From an uncultured Polyangiaceae bacterium (lineage in GTDB: Bacteria > Myxococcota_A > Polyangia > Polyangiales > Houyiibacteriaceae): a stretch of DNA of 6,547 nucleotides. Shown one piece after another: positions 1 through 5,853 of the stretch; position 1 is the first letter of the stretch, and every line of letters begins with the position of its first letter. Under the pieces are notes generated by a model. It was not told the DNA's origin. It saw only the letters and a list, made by a program, of their open reading frames with translations, and made no database searches. Where the stretch lies: positions 1-6,547 of the forward strand of contig CAMYMX010000202.1 in assembly GCA_947259605.1 (NCBI GenBank), written 5' to 3'. The translations under genes were made by a program, and so were the position numbers.

Positions 1-527
1 ACGACGACTCGAGCATCCCCCATTTGGACGCCCGTTCGCTCCAGACCTCTGTGCAGCGCGGTTCGGAGGACCTCAGGACGCTCTGCGTGGTCGGAACCAA
101 AGCCTCCGAACGCGAAGAACGAATCGAGACCACCTCGCGCGAGCTTGGCATAGGCAGCGGGCTCGGTGTTCCCGGTGCCGAGGCCCAAGACGAGGTCTTC
201 ACGATCGCTGAGCTCGGAGAGCAGAGCCAGAACGCCGGGCAAGACCTCAAACGCGTCCGCGCGCTCGAGCTCGCGCGGCAAGTGCGCAACGTAGCGCCGG
301 AGAACCTCATGAATCAAGTCATCCTCCGCAGCCACGCCGTATTGCATGAGCGCCGCTCGCACGATCCACGGATCGGTGCGGCCTGCGAACTCGACCGACT
401 GCAAGCTCACTTCGTCATCGAGCTCATCCAGCACTTCGCCCACAGCCAGCTCGACCGCACGCCGGCCGGCCCCGCCAGCGCGCAAGAGTGTTCCGTCGAT
501 GTCGAACAAGGCAATGATGCGCTGCAT
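1..527 (-). CDS. HAD-superfamily hydrolase, phosphoglycolate phosphatase-like (3' end cut by window edge)
   Basis: A HAD phosphatase-type hydrolase that probably removes phosphate from a small soluble metabolite in the cytoplasm; the substrate cannot be read from sequence. About 175 residues are visible. Motif I is FDIDGTLL (residues 8-15) with nucleophile Asp9 and acid/base Asp11, followed by a helical cap (about 17-90). Motif II is GLGTGN with Thr118. GGFGSDHAERPEV (141-153) has Arg150 where most HADs carry the motif III lysine (inferred alignment). The frame leaves the window at RVVV, just where the motif IV strand (usually VVxIGDTxxD) should begin, so the acidic metal ligands are unseen. 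The ATG at 527 is preferred because the HAD core normally starts a few residues before motif I and an extended -10 box lies 6 bases upstream. An in-frame ATG at 557, ten codons upstream, has GGAG six bases before it and is a real alternative. Divergent from the M50 gene. Confidence 0.88.
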   Translation of the reverse strand, partial: MQRIIALFDIDGTLLRAGGAGRRAVELAVGEVLDELDDEVSLQSVEFAGRTDPWIVRAALMQYGVAAEDDLIHEVLRRYVAHLPRELERADAFEVLPGVLALLSELSDREDLVLGLGTGNTEPAAYAKLARGGLDSFFAFGGFGSDHAERPEVLRTALHRGLERTGVQMGDARVV

Positions 528-533
528 GGAACG

Positions 534-542
534 AATGTAGCA
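534..542 (-). promoter_or_regulatory. Extended -10 box (TGCTACATT) 6 nt before the HAD start codon
   Basis: On the minus strand TGC-TACATT matches the extended -10 pattern TGn-TAnnnT and ends six bases before the ATG at 527. A transcript would then begin at or next to the start codon (leaderless). No good -35 is seen, as is common with extended -10 promoters. If the HAD protein instead starts at 557, this box is inside the coding sequence and means nothing. Confidence 0.4.
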
Positions 543-576
543 GGCTGGGGTTTTCATAGTAGTCTCCGCCCGACCG

Positions 577-1269
577 ATGGACCTACAACTTCTCGCCAAG
601 CTCCCCCTCTGGCTCGCCGCGTTCCTGCTATCGCTGACCTGCCACGAGGCGGCGCACGCACTGGCCGGCAAGGTGGGCGGCGACTCGACGGCGGCGGCGC
701 AGGTGACGCTCGATCCCTTGCCGCACATACGCCGAGAGCCCTTCGGCGCGATCGTGGTACCGATCCTGTCGTTCTTCTTGCAGGGCGGCGGCTGGATGAT
801 CGGCTGGGCCAGCGCGCCGTACGACCCCCATTGGGCGAGTCGACACCCAAGGCGAGCGGCTGGCATGGCGGCCGCCGGTCCGGCGGCGAATTTCGCGCTT
901 GCCTTGCTTGCCGCGCTGGCAATGCGCGTCGGGATCGCGGCCAGCTACTTCACGCTGCCCGCCGGCAGTCTGAGCCTCGAAACCCTCGCAGTGGCGCCCG
1001 AGGGTGTTGCCCAGGGACTTGCGCTGTTTCTGAGCGTCCTGTTCTCGATCAATTTGATTCTCGGCTGCTTCAATTTGATCCCCCTCCCGCCCCTGGACGG
1101 ATACGCGATCGTGCCGATCGTCCTCAACGACCGAATGCGGGATAAATGGTTCGGCATGTTTTCAGGCGGAGGCGCGCTGATGGGCTTGATCATTGCGTGG
1201 ATTCTGTTTGACCGCTTGATGCCGCCTGTGTTCCGAACCGCGATCGGTCTCTTGTACACGGGCCTCTGA
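577..1269 (+). CDS. Site-2 protease family membrane metalloprotease (peptidase M50)
   Basis: A 230-residue integral membrane zinc metalloprotease of the M50 / site-2 protease superfamily, which cleaves substrate transmembrane segments in the inner membrane. The zinc motif HEAAH (His23, Glu24, His27) sits in the first hydrophobic helix and is followed by VTLDPLPHI (43-51), the usual LxPLxH strand. AAGPAANF (99-106) is the conserved GPxxN segment. NLIPLPPLDG (166-175), with Asp174, supplies the third zinc ligand. Further hydrophobic stretches at about 57-69, 100-124, 146-168 and 197-212 give a compact 5-6 segment core. No PDZ or CBS domain is present, as in the short bacterial members. The ATG at 577 is the only usable start after an in-frame stop at 538; it has no Shine-Dalgarno. 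The TPR gene follows 26 bases downstream. The substrate is unknown, and a regulatory or a housekeeping role are equally open. Confidence 0.93.
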   Translation: MDLQLLAKLPLWLAAFLLSLTCHEAAHALAGKVGGDSTAAAQVTLDPLPHIRREPFGAIVVPILSFFLQGGGWMIGWASAPYDPHWASRHPRRAAGMAAAGPAANFALALLAALAMRVGIAASYFTLPAGSLSLETLAVAPEGVAQGLALFLSVLFSINLILGCFNLIPLPPLDGYAIVPIVLNDRMRDKWFGMFSGGGALMGLIIAWILFDRLMPPVFRTAIGLLYTGL

Positions 1270-1280
1270 GCGCCATCTCG

Positions 1281-1289
1281 TGCTATTCT
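1281..1289 (+). promoter_or_regulatory. Extended -10 box (TGCTATTCT) 6 nt before the TPR gene's GTG
   Basis: TGC-TATTCT ends six bases before the GTG at 1296 and fits TGn-TAnnnT, so transcription could start at the GTG itself. There is no Shine-Dalgarno in the 26-base gap. It may be an internal promoter that adds to read-through from the M50 gene. It resembles the box before the HAD gene, TGCTA plus an identical distance to the start codon. Confidence 0.42.
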
Positions 1290-1295
1290 TCGCCC

Positions 1296-2138
1296 GTGCG
1301 GTGGATCGGGGTGGTTTTGGCGTGCGCGATGTGGCTCATGGCGCCCGCGGGCTTGGCGGATGAAGCCGACGCTCACTACCGGCTGGCGAAAACGCTTCGA
1401 GCGGAGGGTCGCTACGAAGAGGCGCTCGCCGAAATCGACCTCGCGGTAGCCGCTCGCCCAAGCTACGCGCAGGGGCATCTCACGCGCGGTTCGATCTTGC
1501 GCCGGCTCGCGCGCTACGACGACGCGCTGAGGGCGTTCAAGAGCGCGATCGCGCTCGAGCCGAAGGACGGCAGGGCCTACGGCTTGGCGGGCGCCGTCCT
1601 GCTGCGACTCGATCGGCCTAAGGAGGCCATCAAATACCTGAAAACGGCAACCGAGCTCGAACCCACGCACAGCAACCACTGGCTCAATCTTGGTGTGGCC
1701 TACCGTAGGTCCAAGAACAACGAGGCCGCGATCGCGACCTACCGGCGTGGGCTGAAGGTCATCCCCAACGACCCGCGTTTGCTCAACAACCTCGGTGTGG
1801 CGCTACGCAAAGAGCGACGCTACGACGAAGCGATCCAGGCGCTGGAGCAGGCGCTTGCCGTCGACCCGTACGACGTAGAGGTCGCCCGCAACCTGGCGAT
1901 CGCCTATCGGGGTGCCAAGCGGTGCAAAGAGGCGATCCCGATCTACATCAAAGCTCTCGAACTCGGTGATGGCGGGCCGCCGGACCTCTTGTTCGACTTG
2001 GCGTCCTGCTACGAAAAAGTCGGCCAAACCAAGATGGCAATCGCAACCTTCGAGCGGTACATCAAAGCCACCCAAGAGAGAGACCCCGAGGCGGCAGAGC
2101 GCGCCCGACGTGCGGTACAGAACCTGCAGCGTCGATAG
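1296..2138 (+). CDS. Exported tetratricopeptide-repeat (TPR) protein
   Basis: A 280-residue protein built almost wholly of TPRs, helical-hairpin scaffolds that bind other proteins. The start MRWIGVVLACAMWLMAPAGLA is a signal peptide with likely cleavage after Ala21, so the protein should act in the periplasm. Repeats begin about residue 22 and run to about 262, roughly seven in all. The closing prolines at 55, 89, 123, 157 and 191 are exactly 34 residues apart, and each repeat shows the usual small-residue pattern (for example WLNLGVAYRRSKNNEAAIATYRR in the fourth, abbreviated: W129, L132, G133, Y136, A144, A145). The C-terminus is a charged helix. The start is a GTG with no Shine-Dalgarno, supported by the signal peptide beginning there and by a -10-like box just upstream. 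A lipobox-like VLAC (7-10) comes too early to be convincing. The partner is unknown; the M50 protease just upstream is the obvious candidate by position only. Confidence 0.9.
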   Translation: MRWIGVVLACAMWLMAPAGLADEADAHYRLAKTLRAEGRYEEALAEIDLAVAARPSYAQGHLTRGSILRRLARYDDALRAFKSAIALEPKDGRAYGLAGAVLLRLDRPKEAIKYLKTATELEPTHSNHWLNLGVAYRRSKNNEAAIATYRRGLKVIPNDPRLLNNLGVALRKERRYDEAIQALEQALAVDPYDVEVARNLAIAYRGAKRCKEAIPIYIKALELGDGGPPDLLFDLASCYEKVGQTKMAIATFERYIKATQERDPEAAERARRAVQNLQRR

Positions 2139-2150
2139 AACCGGCGGCGC

Positions 2151-2678
2151 TCAGTCGATGAAGAAGCTGAAGCCTGCTTCGACGCTCCAGGCCTGGTTCG
2201 GAGCGCCAGAGGGCATTCTGAAGTACCTCGCCCAGCGGCCGCGCACTTCGAGTCCCATCCAGGACAGGAAGCCGTAGCCAATCCCAACGAACGCGCCAAT
2301 CGTCCCGGAGCCATCGACATAGGACGGCAGCGGGACACCGAGGTACCCGCCGGTGAATGCGCCCGAGAGCCGAAGGCTCTTGATGTTGCCACGCAGCGCG
2401 ATCATGGCGCCGCCGCCGAAGCCAGGATTCTCGAGCGGCCAGGACCTGCCGATCCATTGAAAGTAGGCGCCCAGGTGCAGCGGTCCCGCGACTCCATAGG
2501 AGCCGTCGAGCCACAGGCTCGGCTGCCACTTCCGTTGGCCCGAGAACTTGGACACGGTGCCACCGAAGACGCCGTCGAAGACGACGAGGTCGGTATCGGC
2601 GGAGGCCGGCTGCGCGAAGCCCAGAGCCACAAGCAAGCACGGCACAGGCAACATGGGCGCGAATCGCTTCACGCCCAT
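2151..2678 (-). CDS. Small secreted protein, predicted outer-membrane beta-barrel, function unknown
   Basis: I do not recognise a named family. From the ATG at 2678 it is 175 residues. The N-terminus has Lys4-Arg5, a hydrophobic stretch to about 22 and QPASA, a clear signal peptidase I site after Ala27. The mature 148 residues are rich in Gly, aromatic residues and alternating polar/non-polar strands (SLWLDGSYGVAGPLHLGAYF; SGAFTGGYLGVPL; GLEVRGRWARYF) and end in SVEAGFSFFID. That fits a small beta-barrel of about eight strands. The last residue is Asp, not the terminal aromatic typical of a BAM signal, so the barrel call is tentative. The frame is also open upstream to a TTG at 2711, but the signal peptide fits the ATG better; a GTG at 2672 is another option. 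No good Shine-Dalgarno is seen. It lies 54 bases after pckA on the same strand and converges on the TPR gene with 12 bases between. Confidence 0.75.
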   Translation of the reverse strand: MGVKRFAPMLPVPCLLVALGFAQPASADTDLVVFDGVFGGTVSKFSGQRKWQPSLWLDGSYGVAGPLHLGAYFQWIGRSWPLENPGFGGGAMIALRGNIKSLRLSGAFTGGYLGVPLPSYVDGSGTIGAFVGIGYGFLSWMGLEVRGRWARYFRMPSGAPNQAWSVEAGFSFFID

Positions 2679-2703
2679 GCCTGTTACCACAACTCCGCGA
2701 CCG

Positions 2704-2722
2704 CCCCGCAAAACCTGCGAGG
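2704..2722 (-). other. Hairpin between pckA and the downstream membrane-protein gene
   Basis: Read on the minus strand, CCTCGCA - GGTTT - TGCGGGG can form a seven-pair stem (one G-U pair) with a five-base loop. No run of T follows, so it is not a standard intrinsic terminator. It could stabilise the pckA 3' end or limit read-through into the next gene. A stem this short can arise by chance in GC-rich DNA. Confidence 0.25.
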
Positions 2723-2732
2723 AGGATCCGCG

Positions 2733-4493
2733 TCAGTTCATGGTCGCCGCGACGATGGCGTCGGCAACGTCAAACTTCTTGAGAAACTCAGTCCGGGCTT
2801 GCTTCATGTGGCTTACCCACTGCTCGTAGTCGCTGTGCCTTCCGCGAGCGTCGTAGAAGCGCTGCGGGTTCAGAATCTCCACCGGCACCTTCTCGACCAG
2901 GGCTGCGTTTTCGGGGGCATCGACATCGACAATCTCGTAGCCGAAGTCCGGGTCCTTCTTCCACTTGATCTTTTCGCTCAAGAGCGCCTCGAGCATCGCG
3001 CTCGAATGCGTAATCTTGATGTTGAGCGCCTTGCCCTCTTTGGCGTCGTTGGCCTCGCCGCCAATGTAGCCGGTGTTCATCAGCCACATGGTGACACCCG
3101 GCATGGTCGCGGCTAGCTCTGCGAAACGCTTGGCCTGAAGCCCATGCTTCGCCGGAAAGAAGGGCTGGGTGAAGGGCGAACGGGTTTTTCCGCGCTCCTT
3201 GCCCGCCGCGCTGGTCTTCGAGGTCTCGCCGAGCATGAAGTAGCCGGCCGCTTGCTCGGGAGAGGTGAACCGGATGATGCCAGGCGTTGCCGCGTCGTAG
3301 CCCTCATCACGGTTGAGGATACCCATCGACTTCACCTGAGGGATTTGCTGGAGATCAGCAGCCTCGGGAATGGAGCTCAGCGGAACGATCGAGCGGCCGT
3401 TCTGGGTCCAGACGACGAAATCCCAGCCGTCTGCCGGAATGCCATGGCTGTCGACCAAGTCGTCGATTTTCGCGTCGCCGGCGATGTATTGATCGACCTT
3501 CGCGGCGTCGGCCCCGGTCGCAATCAGGATGTCGCGAAGCCGACTGACCTCCTCGGTCGAGAGCACGCTCTTGGTGAAGTGAAACGAACCATCGGCTTCG
3601 AGAAAGACGTTCTCGACCCAGGCTTCCGGACCAATGGTGGCTTGGTACAACACCGGCTCAGTCTCGAGTGACAGGCCGTCGGTCTTGGCGAAGCAGCCGT
3701 TTTCGGTAATCGTCAGCGCGCCATGCGGCCAGAGCGTCACCATGTCGTCCTGGATAGGCTCGGTGAGGTCGCCCTGCTTCGAGAACGTGGTCGTGGTCTT
3801 GCCGGTGCCCGAGAGCCCCATGATTGTCATTGTGACCGTATCACCGCTGGTCGCCGTGACCGCTTTGGCGCCCGCGTGGAGAACCAACCCGCCCTTCTTG
3901 TAAACGAAGTGGTTGAGCATGCGAAGCACGCCCTTCTTGGATTCGCCAAAGTAGTCGGCGCCCATCACGTACGTCGTCCAGTTCTCCATGTCGACGATGA
4001 TCGCCTGACGGCCGGGCATGTCGTCGAGCATCAAATCAGGAGTGTAAATCAGACGAAACGTTGGATGGAAGGGCTGAGACAACTGCGCTTCGCTCTCCGC
4101 ATCGGAACGCGGAAAGGCGAGGATCTGTTGCATGCCCGCGATGTTCGCGCCTTCGAGCGTGTAGAGCCACGTCGTCCCGAACGCGCCGTTGCCAAGACCC
4201 GAGTAACCATCGATGGCGATGAGCTTGCCCTTTTCAGCGATGTACTTCGCCTGCCGCTCGATCAAACCACGCGCCTTGTCCGGATCGATGAGCTGATGGC
4301 TCCAGCGATCTTCGGTGTCGATGATGTACGTGTATTTCGCCATCCGCGCTTTGTTGCGAGTGACTTTGTTGATGCTGCCAACGGCGGTCTTTTGAACGCA
4401 CGGGGTGTGCTCGAGCGCGAGCTTACGTAGCTCGCCCTGGCTCGGATTCTCGATGTACTCGACGTCGAAGGGACGGGGGTCTGCGGTCGCCAT
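2733..4493 (-). CDS. pckA: Phosphoenolpyruvate carboxykinase, ATP-type superfamily, divergent long form
   Basis: Converts oxaloacetate and a nucleoside triphosphate (ATP in the family) to phosphoenolpyruvate, CO2 and the diphosphate, the entry step of gluconeogenesis; cytoplasmic. At 586 residues it is longer than the usual 520-540. Seen in order: YFGESKK (181-187), matching the Y-x-GE-x-KK segment with the metal-binding lysine; LHAGA (205-209) with His206 at the metal-binding histidine; P-loop GLSGTGKT (226-233) with Lys232; QDD (248-250) with Asp250 as likely metal ligand; NGCFAKT (265-271); SPEQAAGYFMLGETSK (411-426); KERGKT (432-437) with Arg434 as likely substrate arginine; NTGYIGG (473-479); and EILNP (539-543). 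Two oddities are a DDMVTLW loop in place of the family's DDEHGW, and about 35 extra residues at 375-410. The start has GGAGAG five bases upstream. It diverges from kamA. The exact nucleotide preference is uncertain. Confidence 0.93.
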   Translation of the reverse strand: MATADPRPFDVEYIENPSQGELRKLALEHTPCVQKTAVGSINKVTRNKARMAKYTYIIDTEDRWSHQLIDPDKARGLIERQAKYIAEKGKLIAIDGYSGLGNGAFGTTWLYTLEGANIAGMQQILAFPRSDAESEAQLSQPFHPTFRLIYTPDLMLDDMPGRQAIIVDMENWTTYVMGADYFGESKKGVLRMLNHFVYKKGGLVLHAGAKAVTATSGDTVTMTIMGLSGTGKTTTTFSKQGDLTEPIQDDMVTLWPHGALTITENGCFAKTDGLSLETEPVLYQATIGPEAWVENVFLEADGSFHFTKSVLSTEEVSRLRDILIATGADAAKVDQYIAGDAKIDDLVDSHGIPADGWDFVVWTQNGRSIVPLSSIPEAADLQQIPQVKSMGILNRDEGYDAATPGIIRFTSPEQAAGYFMLGETSKTSAAGKERGKTRSPFTQPFFPAKHGLQAKRFAELAATMPGVTMWLMNTGYIGGEANDAKEGKALNIKITHSSAMLEALLSEKIKWKKDPDFGYEIVDVDAPENAALVEKVPVEILNPQRFYDARGRHSDYEQWVSHMKQARTEFLKKFDVADAIVAATMN

Positions 4494-4496
4494 ATA

Positions 4497-4502
4497 CTCT
4501 CC
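4497..4502 (-). promoter_or_regulatory. Shine-Dalgarno of pckA (GGAGAG)
   Basis: On the minus strand GGAG is followed by five bases and the ATG at 4493, ideal spacing. It fixes the pckA start and shows that this genome does use Shine-Dalgarno leaders, in contrast with the M50, TPR and kamA genes. Confidence 0.75.
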
Positions 4503-4538
4503 GTTTCCGTCTTAGCCACTGGGAGCAAATCGCCGACT

Positions 4539-4559
4539 TGGCAAGCTCCGAAATTGCCA
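4539..4559. promoter_or_regulatory. Inverted repeat TGGCAA-N9-TTGCCA in the pckA/kamA divergent region
   Basis: Six-base arms are exact inverted complements, separated by nine bases (centres 15 apart). The site lies 46 bases before the pckA ATG and overlaps a possible kamA promoter (TTGGCA at 4538-4543, 16 bases, TATGAC at 4560-4565). A second, tighter repeat with the same core, CGGCA-GT-TGCCG, lies at 4594-4605. The place and symmetry suit a dimeric regulator serving both genes. No regulator gene is in the window, so this is inference. Confidence 0.35.
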
Positions 4560-4599
4560 TATGACAACGTTTTCCGACGGTGTCCAGACGCAACGGCAG

Positions 4600-4627
4600 T
4601 TGCCGCCCCTAGGACAGCCACTAAGCT
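4600..4627 (+). promoter_or_regulatory. Candidate kamA promoter giving a leaderless GTG start
   Basis: TTGCCG (4600-4605) and TAAGCT (4622-4627) are 16 bases apart and match the -35 and -10 consensus at four of six and three of six positions. The -10 ends seven bases before the GTG at 4635, so the transcript could begin at the start codon. The upstream pair at 4538-4543 / 4560-4565 is a rival promoter with a better sequence match. The two are not exclusive. Confidence 0.33.
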
Positions 4628-4634
4628 GCACATC

Positions 4635-5762
4635 GTGCGCGCGTTGCCGCTAGATTTTCGCGAGTCCACGGGTTCGCAAGAGCCCGCATGGAACGACTGG
4701 CGTTGGCAATCACGGCACGCCGTGACGAATTTACAAGCTCTCGACAAAGCTCTGACCTTGACCGATGCCGAGCGAATCGGAGCCAGCCGCGCTGAGGCTG
4801 CGGGGCTGCCGATTTCGATCACGCCTTATTACCTCGCGCTCTGCCACCCCACGGATCCAGCGTGCCCAATCCGCCGCCAGTGCATTCCCCGGGCCGAAGA
4901 AGCGATCGCGACCAAGGGCGACCTGCGCGACCCGCTCGGCGAGGAGGCCCACGAGGTCGCCCCTCACTTGATTCAGCGCTATCCCGATCGCGTTCTGCTC
5001 ATCGCCACCGATCGCTGTGGCGTGTACTGCCGCTTCTGCACGCGATCCCGGCTCGTTGGAGACGGTGGTGGAGCCCGGTCCATGGCGGCGCTCGAGCCCG
5101 CCTTCGCGTGGATCGAGGCACACCCTGAAGTCCACGACGTCATCCTCTCGGGGGGCGACCCGTGCCTGATGTCAACCGAGCGAATCGCGCGACTGCTGCG
5201 GCGAATCCGAATGATCGCGCACGTCGACTACGTCCGGCTGGCAACCCGGGCGCCCGTCACCCTCCCCCAGCGAATCACGGCCGAGCTTTGCATGGCCATT
5301 CGCGAGAGCCACGAGCGCACCTGGGTCATGACCCATTTCAACCACCCGAAGGAGCTCACCGTGGAGGCCCAAGTCGCATGCGCTCGTCTTGCGGACGCGG
5401 GCTTGCCGGTGATGAATCAGACGGTGCTGCTTCGCGGTGTCAATGACGAAACCGAAACACTCGAGGCGCTTTTTCGGGGCCTGGTCCGATCTCGGGTTCG
5501 ACCCTATTATCTTCTGCAAATGGACCCAGTCGGCGGCAGCGGGCACCTGCGAACTCGTCTATGCCGCGGGGTGGAGCTGATGGCGGCCCTTCAAGGACGC
5601 CTCAGCGGGATTGCGCTCCCAAAGTTCATCGTCGATACCCCTGGTGGCCTTGGCAAAGTGCCGATTGGTCCCAATTACGTAGTGAGCGCAAAGGACGGGG
5701 TCACGGTGCTCGAAACGTTTCGCGGAGACTATGTCGAGTACTACGACCCCATCGAATACTGA
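4635..5762 (+). CDS. kamA: KamA-family radical SAM aminomutase (lysine 2,3-aminomutase-like)
   Basis: A radical-SAM, PLP-dependent enzyme predicted to move the alpha-amino group of L-lysine to carbon 3, giving beta-lysine; cytoplasmic and oxygen-sensitive. With the GTG at 4635 it has 375 residues. WNDWRWQ (19-25) opens the family core. CGVYCRFC (Cys128, 132, 135) binds the 4Fe-4S cluster and SAM; Arg137 matches the substrate carboxylate arginine; SGGDP (172-176) is the radical-SAM GGE-like strand; Asp297 (LQMDP) and Asp334 (VDTPGG) match the two aspartates that hold the lysine side-chain amine; Lys341 (GGLGKVP) is the PLP lysine. The clostridial C-terminal zinc-binding cysteine tail is missing, so the length lies between EpmB and clostridial KamA. 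An in-frame TTG at 4554 would add 27 residues of poor coding quality overlapping a putative promoter, so I reject it. No EF-P, EpmA or AblB partner is near. An EF-P lysine-modifying (EpmB-type) role is possible but less favoured. Confidence 0.88.
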   Translation: MRALPLDFRESTGSQEPAWNDWRWQSRHAVTNLQALDKALTLTDAERIGASRAEAAGLPISITPYYLALCHPTDPACPIRRQCIPRAEEAIATKGDLRDPLGEEAHEVAPHLIQRYPDRVLLIATDRCGVYCRFCTRSRLVGDGGGARSMAALEPAFAWIEAHPEVHDVILSGGDPCLMSTERIARLLRRIRMIAHVDYVRLATRAPVTLPQRITAELCMAIRESHERTWVMTHFNHPKELTVEAQVACARLADAGLPVMNQTVLLRGVNDETETLEALFRGLVRSRVRPYYLLQMDPVGGSGHLRTRLCRGVELMAALQGRLSGIALPKFIVDTPGGLGKVPIGPNYVVSAKDGVTVLETFRGDYVEYYDPIEY

Positions 5763-5777
5763 AACGCCCCCGTTTTT
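5762..5777 (+). terminator. Weak candidate terminator after kamA
   Basis: AAACG-CCCC-CGTTT, followed directly by two more T, starts at the last base of the kamA stop codon. It can form a five-pair stem with a run of T at its 3' side. The stem is short and AT-rich at its base, so it would be inefficient. Without it, kamA transcripts could run into sdhC. Confidence 0.25.
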
Positions 5778-5794
5778 CAGCCCGGTTCTGGCAA

Positions 5795-5808
5795 GCACCG
5801 GCCGGTGC
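5795..5808. promoter_or_regulatory. Perfect 14-bp palindrome upstream of sdhC, possible operator
   Basis: GCACCGGCCGGTGC equals its own reverse complement. It lies 45 bases before the sdhC ATG in the only non-coding gap upstream of the succinate dehydrogenase genes, just before a weak -10-like TATGAA (5812-5817). The position suits a repressor or activator site controlling the sdh operon. It is GC-rich in GC-rich DNA, so chance cannot be excluded. Confidence 0.38.
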
Positions 5809-5842
5809 ATGTATGAATCGGCGGCCCACCACGCAGGGCACT

Positions 5843-5848
5843 GAGGAG
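5843..5848 (+). promoter_or_regulatory. Shine-Dalgarno of sdhC (GAGGAG)
   Basis: GAGGAG followed by five bases and the ATG at 5854: a strong, well-placed ribosome binding site that decides the sdhC start. Confidence 0.85.
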
Positions 5849-5853
5849 AACCC

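Noticed and set aside
24..1145. Long plus-strand open frame of 373 codons at the left end
   Set aside because: It runs antisense to the HAD gene and then out of frame through the M50 gene; the product is Arg/Gly-rich with no domain. A by-product of high GC.
1314..1325. Lipoprotein signal (VLAC) in the TPR protein
   Set aside because: Cys10 comes too early, leaving too short a hydrophobic region; the signal peptidase I site at GLA-DE is better.
945..1679. 244-codon minus-strand open frame
   Set aside because: Lies opposite both the M50 and TPR genes, which are well supported by motifs; low-complexity basic product.
2062..2640. 192-codon minus-strand open frame overlapping the small barrel-like gene
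   Set aside because: Arg-rich, without signal peptide or domain; the overlapping frame 2151-2678 has a clean signal peptide and strand pattern.
3723..4430. 235-codon plus-strand open frame
   Set aside because: Wholly antisense to pckA, which has clear family motifs on the other strand; the product is Arg/Val/Asp-rich with no recognisable motif.
4554..4634. TTG at 4554 as the kamA start
   Set aside because: The added 27 residues have weak codon bias and no family similarity, and the TTG lies within an inverted repeat and a possible promoter spacer with no Shine-Dalgarno.
5789..5808. Sigma-54-like -24/-12 promoter (TGG...TGC) before sdhC
   Set aside because: The GG and GC elements are not at the required ten-base separation; the match comes from the palindrome.
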